Made by a program: the position numbers and the translations under genes. Below are positions 59,784 through 64,000 of a DNA stretch of 64,000 nucleotides, in pieces (position 1 is the first letter of the stretch; the number at the start of each line of letters is the position of its first letter). The notes below the pieces were generated by a model that worked only from the letters and a program-made list of their open reading frames with translations, was not told the DNA's origin and searched no databases. The DNA comes from Dimorphilus gyrociliatus (Eukaryota > Annelida > Polychaeta > Dinophilidae). The stretch is from contig CAJFCJ010000006.1 of the NCBI GenBank assembly GCA_904063045.1, forward strand, positions 1,461,745 through 1,525,744. Direction: 5' to 3'.

Positions 59784-61386
59784 ATGGGAGGCGAAAGTAG
59801 CAAGAGGTGTGCCAGTGTTGGTTCAGTAAGTTACACAAGCAGCGGTTGTGTTGATTTTCCGAATCATTTCCGAAAAGAGACAGAAGCTGTGGCATGGACC
59901 TTACTTCATCAGTGTTTGCTGGACAAATGGAAGGAAGGACATGCCGAAGCTGCTGGTTTTAACGAGGTTACTCTATCCTGCACAGGAGTCATAAATAAAG
60001 ATTGCTCAGATTCCTTCTGTGTTTCAAGGCAAGGTATTATCAACGTGTATAAGGACAGTTCCTTTTTCAGCTTCAGAAAGCGTTCAAAATTTGCTAAAAT
60101 GGCTGATCACTTTGAATACAATCACATTCCGGCACAGCTATCGTCCGTCCATCACTTGAGAGTGTTGTCCGTCCTTTGCTACCGTGAAAAATTGGTTGTC
60201 CTACACGTTTCAAGGGCAGGGCGCTCTCAATTAGGCCTACTAGATTTAAAGGCGAATAAATTCCTTGGCGTTTTCGCCCAATTAGCGCCTTCCTTCGAAC
60301 TGTCCAACAGGGACGTGAGAGCGTCTCTAAGTCCGGATTGCAGCCGCTTGCTGGTTCTAGTTGCGCGTCCTGTTAGGGAACTTCAATTATACGATACGAC
60401 CAAGAAAATGCTCGTTGCTCAAATGGGTATTTCTGGCCCCTCGCACTTCTCTTTCGATCCAAGATTTGGTTGGACCCGAGCGGCGATTACATCATTTGCT
60501 GAACCCAATAATTTAACTGTTCTTAATTTAAGGAATTGTAAAGTGTTAGCCTCGAACAGCAGGTTCTCAGACGATAACCTCGAGCCCAAGGATACTCGTC
60601 AAATACGTCATACACCGGATGGTAGTCTACTTATCGTTAGTATGGTTCAGTCATCATGCGCTTGCGACGGTTCCGCCCGTCGGGCTAATATCTACGTATT
60701 TTGTTCGACAACTGCAATTACCCTGCACTGCGTTCTCTACGATCGATATACCTGCGCTGTGTGAGAATTTCTTTTTTTCTTTTTATCGCCTATTCATATT
60801 TTTAAGTTTCTAGGAAAAAAAAAGAAAAAAAAAACAGACGGCTTAAGTTAAAAAGTTAATTCAATTTTTATCAAGTATTTCTTGTTTCAGTCATGCCTGC
60901 CCTGTCAATTACACGCCAGTCTTTAGTAATTGCGGAAGTAGAATGGCCCTTGTTATGAATATGTGCGGTGTAAAGAACCAGCATTACGTTCAAGTAAGTT
61001 TATTATAATTATTATTATTATTATTATATGATTAAACCTTCTGTTCATTTTATTTATAATGTTTATGATTCATAAATTTATGTATATTGATAAAAATTAT
61101 AAATAACACTGTATACTGTATACTGTATATATATATATATATTTATTTATATATATCATTATACTTTATTTATGAAAGAAACGTAATAACGTGAAAAAAA
61201 ATCTATACAATTAACTTATAAAACGTCCTTTTATAAAAATAATAACAGGTTTACAAACTGCCAACATTCGCCAATTTGCAGCATTTTTGCCGAACAGTAA
61301 TTCTACAAAGTTATGTCGATGTGACAAATTTACCTCTACCGCAAAAGATTATCGATTTCCTTCAATTTCAACCAGAATTCGAATAG
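59784..61386 (+). CDS. SOCS-box protein with a beta-propeller-like N-terminal region
   Basis: Likely substrate receptor of a Cullin-5/Elongin BC ubiquitin ligase. Three exons (59784-60760, 60891-60993, 61249-61386) join in phase to 405 residues. The last exon has a clear SOCS box: LPTFANLQHFCRTVILQSY, then LPLPQKIIDFLQF, with the LxxxCR BC-box and the LPLP Cul5-box. Residues about 130-370 hold repeating beta-rich segments (LRVLSVLCYREKLVVLHVS, LSPDCSRLLVLVARPVRELQ, HTPDGSLLIVSMVQ) that look like WD/beta-propeller blades, although classical GH and WD dipeptides are not seen. I do not recognise the ortholog. The start MGGESSKRC would permit N-myristoylation (Gly2, Ser6). It lies 400 bp after the CCDC50-like stop on the same strand. 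Confidence 0.78.
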
Positions 61387-61568
61387 AAAAATGTTCATCG
61401 TTATCTAATCTATTTGAGATTTTTTATTATATATATTTTTTTAGTGTGAAAAACAATAACAACAAGTCAAAAAATAACAAAAAAAACCTTTTACGTGTGT
61501 TGTTTATGGTGCTATATACATTTTTTTCTCGTCTTTGATTATGATTTTAACTTGAAACAAGCAGTTTT

Positions 61569-61611
<43 letters not shown>

Positions 61612-61965
61612 AATATTATTATCATCATTATTATTGATATTATTACCAATAATACTTAATCTTTACCTGAAAGGAAAGTGAAAAAATAAAAGATGATAAG
61701 GATAAAATATAAATGAGAAAATAAGATTACAAGTGTCTTATTAATTCTTGTCAGCTTATACTTTATTTTTAAAGTTCATTTCTGCTTTCAATCTATTAAA
61801 AAATATTGTTTTTAAAAAGTCATTGTCCTAATCTGGTTTTGCTATTAGGCAAACTATGTTCTTATTTAAATTGTTCTATAAATATAAAGAAATTGTATAA
61901 AACTTAAATAAAAAGAAGTGAGAACTAAGTAAAAAGTTGTAAGAGGAAGAGAAAGAACGGAGAGG

Positions 61966-62009
<44 letters not shown>

Positions 62010-64000
62010 AAGAGAGGGAGAGAAAGAAAGAGGAAGATCAATATTTGTTTGAATATATTTATTTATACAGTAATATATAGGCCTATTTATGGAATGCTTC
62101 CATTCTGGATGTACTATCTACAGTATAATACGTATACTGCCTACCTTATATACGCGATACGTTAATGTTTTTGGCCAAGAACAAAAAACAACAGCAACCC
62201 AAAAAAAAAAAAAAAATAGTCCTACTTTTTTTATTTTGAGATAGTAATTAGTCTTTAACATTAAAAGAAATAGGCTTATATCTCGTCGTATCTCTCTTTT
62301 GCGTGATTTTCTAAGATTATATTATTCTTTTCATGTCAATTTATCTTCCATCCTTCTAGTTAATCTTGGGATAGATTCACTCAAGATTTGCATTAATTCT
62401 ACCCTTTCTCATTGGCAAATAAGGCATAAAAAGGTTTACAGTTGGTATGCGAAGCTAGTAGATGCTTTCATACTTTTTTCTTTTCCCATTAAAGGAAAAT
62501 AAAGAAGAAGAGTCTAAAAATCCTTCCAAATTAATGCGTCAATTACTTGGAATCTTGGCTTTTCTTTTCTTATTTTTTTATCCTATATTTTTCTTTTTAT
62601 GGTTAAAATTTTCCACCTAAACACACGAAATAATTACTATCAATATATCAAAGAGAAGTAATTTCCCCGTACAAAGACTAAGTAGTGGTTATCCTATTTT
62701 TTTTTCTCTTGTTTTTTTCTCTGTGGTTGATTTTTTTTTTTTACAATATCATGACCTCTGCTTAATAATACAAAAAAAGATAACTTATATTCATACTATA
62801 ACGATCTATTTATTACCTAATAGCTAATTATATAATGTTTTCTTTTTAAAAAAAAAATGTTTGATTAAAAATTTTGATTATTGCTAAGACTTTTTTGAAG
62901 GTTATTATCAGGCACTTTTTTTCTTATTAGGCCTACCAATTTGTACTAATTACGTGTTAATAAAATGTATATATCTATGTTATTTTGATGGTTGATTACT
63001 AGCAAATTAACTTTATTTCCTAATTATTTGGTCGGAAAATCTAAAGATTTTTCATATAGCATTCGTTTGTTTCCTCTCTTCTCCTACCACTTTTCCTGTT
63101 TTTCCCAGAATTGTATTTTTTGTTTTTGGATTTTTTCCCTTCTCTCTTTCTCTCTCTCTCTCTTTCTCTTCTCTCCATCATTCTTCATTCTTCTTGTGTA
63201 TAATATCTAAACTGTAAACAAATGTTTCTCGTTACTAAGGAAATCAAGGCCAAATTAAATCCGTTCATCCCTCTAATACTTTCGGGCTTATCTCACATAA
63301 AGCATGCAGAGAAAAGAGCTAGGGTGAGAGGTTTATAAGTGAAAATCAAAAGAAAAATAAGTGGAAGGTGACAAATAAACATATATTCTATTAGAATAAA
63401 GAAATGTACTTGTTTGGAATTATAACTTACTAATTATGGTAAATATAAGAAATCTGGAATGAGTGTATTCATTTAGGTACTCAGTAGGAAATATGTAGAA
63501 GTAAAATTAGAATTTGATGGATAAAGGAGAGGAATGAGAGAGAGAGAGAGGAGATTTTATAGACAATGTTTTTGTTTAACAAAAAACAAGCTAATTAAGC
63601 CTACTTTATTCTCTTTTCGATAATATAATTTAGGCTTACATTATATCGAGTATATTTATTTTTTTTAAGCGACCATAACAAAGAAAGTGTTCTAGAAAAA
63701 CACATAAGTTACACTGTAACAGTATTATTCATATAGTATTTATTTAATACAAGAAATAGATGGCGTTCGAGTACAATCTGTTACTTATTTAGAATTATTA
63801 TAAACAGCGCAAAACTATACAAAGTATTGTTTGTAGTTGAATATAATATTACATACTCTATTTTAAAATTAAATGATGGAATAATAAAACATTTTTTTTA
63901 AAAAAAAAAGAAGATAAAGATAAAATAAATTGCATTTTTTTCGTTTGATATTCAATATGGTGGTTGTTTTAAAATAGAAAGTATCTAAATGTCAATTTTA
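61387..64000. other. Low-complexity region, no gene seen
   Basis: Holds (TA)n at about 61572-61607, (GA)n at 61973-62004, homopolymer T runs, a CT-rich tract near 63139-63165, and a CTCF-like AGATGGCG near 63760. No frame has splice partners or recognisable sequence. Confidence 0.6.

Noticed and set aside
1-64000. Transposable elements, tRNA or rRNA genes, CRISPR arrays
   Set aside because: No transposase or reverse transcriptase frames, terminal repeats, tRNA cloverleaf signals, rRNA or spaced-repeat arrays were seen by eye. Diverged or short elements could still be missed.

Overview
The window is nuclear DNA from an AT-rich, intron-containing animal. Genes are closely packed, introns are mostly 45-200 bp with GT/AG ends, and spacers are full of (TA)n and (GA)n microsatellites. 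The gene set (Piccolo/Fife-type active-zone protein, sarcospan, GnRH/corazonin-type receptor, PLEKHG5-like RhoGEF, NatC and Mediator subunits, divergent ionotropic glutamate receptors, a miR-29/miR-285 pair) points to a small-bodied bilaterian with a compact genome. A lophotrochozoan such as a miniature annelid fits well, but this is an inference and not proven by any single feature. Gene models were built by hand from reading frame, splice-site and phase agreement, so boundaries may be off by a base or two.

Left part (1-14.6 kb). A divergent ionotropic glutamate receptor runs leftward off the window edge. It is followed by a secreted PAN-like plus hemopexin-repeat protein (+), a 14-exon M13 (neprilysin/ECE-type) metallopeptidase (+), NAA35 (-) and MED17 (+). 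NAA35 and MED17 are head to head across 127 bp that carries an NRF1-like palindrome.

Middle (14.6-38.7 kb). An 11-exon gene for an unrecognised charged protein (+) has unusually G+C-rich introns. Intron 3 carries two sense-strand hairpins of the miR-29/miR-285 microRNA family, with TGACGTCA motifs upstream and a CTCF-like motif between them. Then come sarcospan (-), an intronless divergent GPCR (+), a short ionotropic-receptor-like channel without a visible amino-terminal domain (+), a PLEKHG5-like RhoGEF (-), a possible 85-residue orphan gene (-) and a GnRH/corazonin/AKH-type receptor (+).

Right part (38.7-64 kb). A 2424-residue Fife/Piccolo-like active-zone scaffold (-) has a zinc finger, Q/H-rich tract, PDZ, C2A and a degenerate C2B. 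It is followed by a CCDC50-like coiled-coil protein (+) with an alternative terminal exon, a beta-propeller-like plus SOCS-box protein (+), and 2.6 kb of low-complexity DNA with no gene seen.

No operon logic is expected. The neuronal genes (two glutamate-receptor-like channels, two GPCRs, the active-zone scaffold) are neighbours, but nothing in the sequence shows that they are co-regulated.
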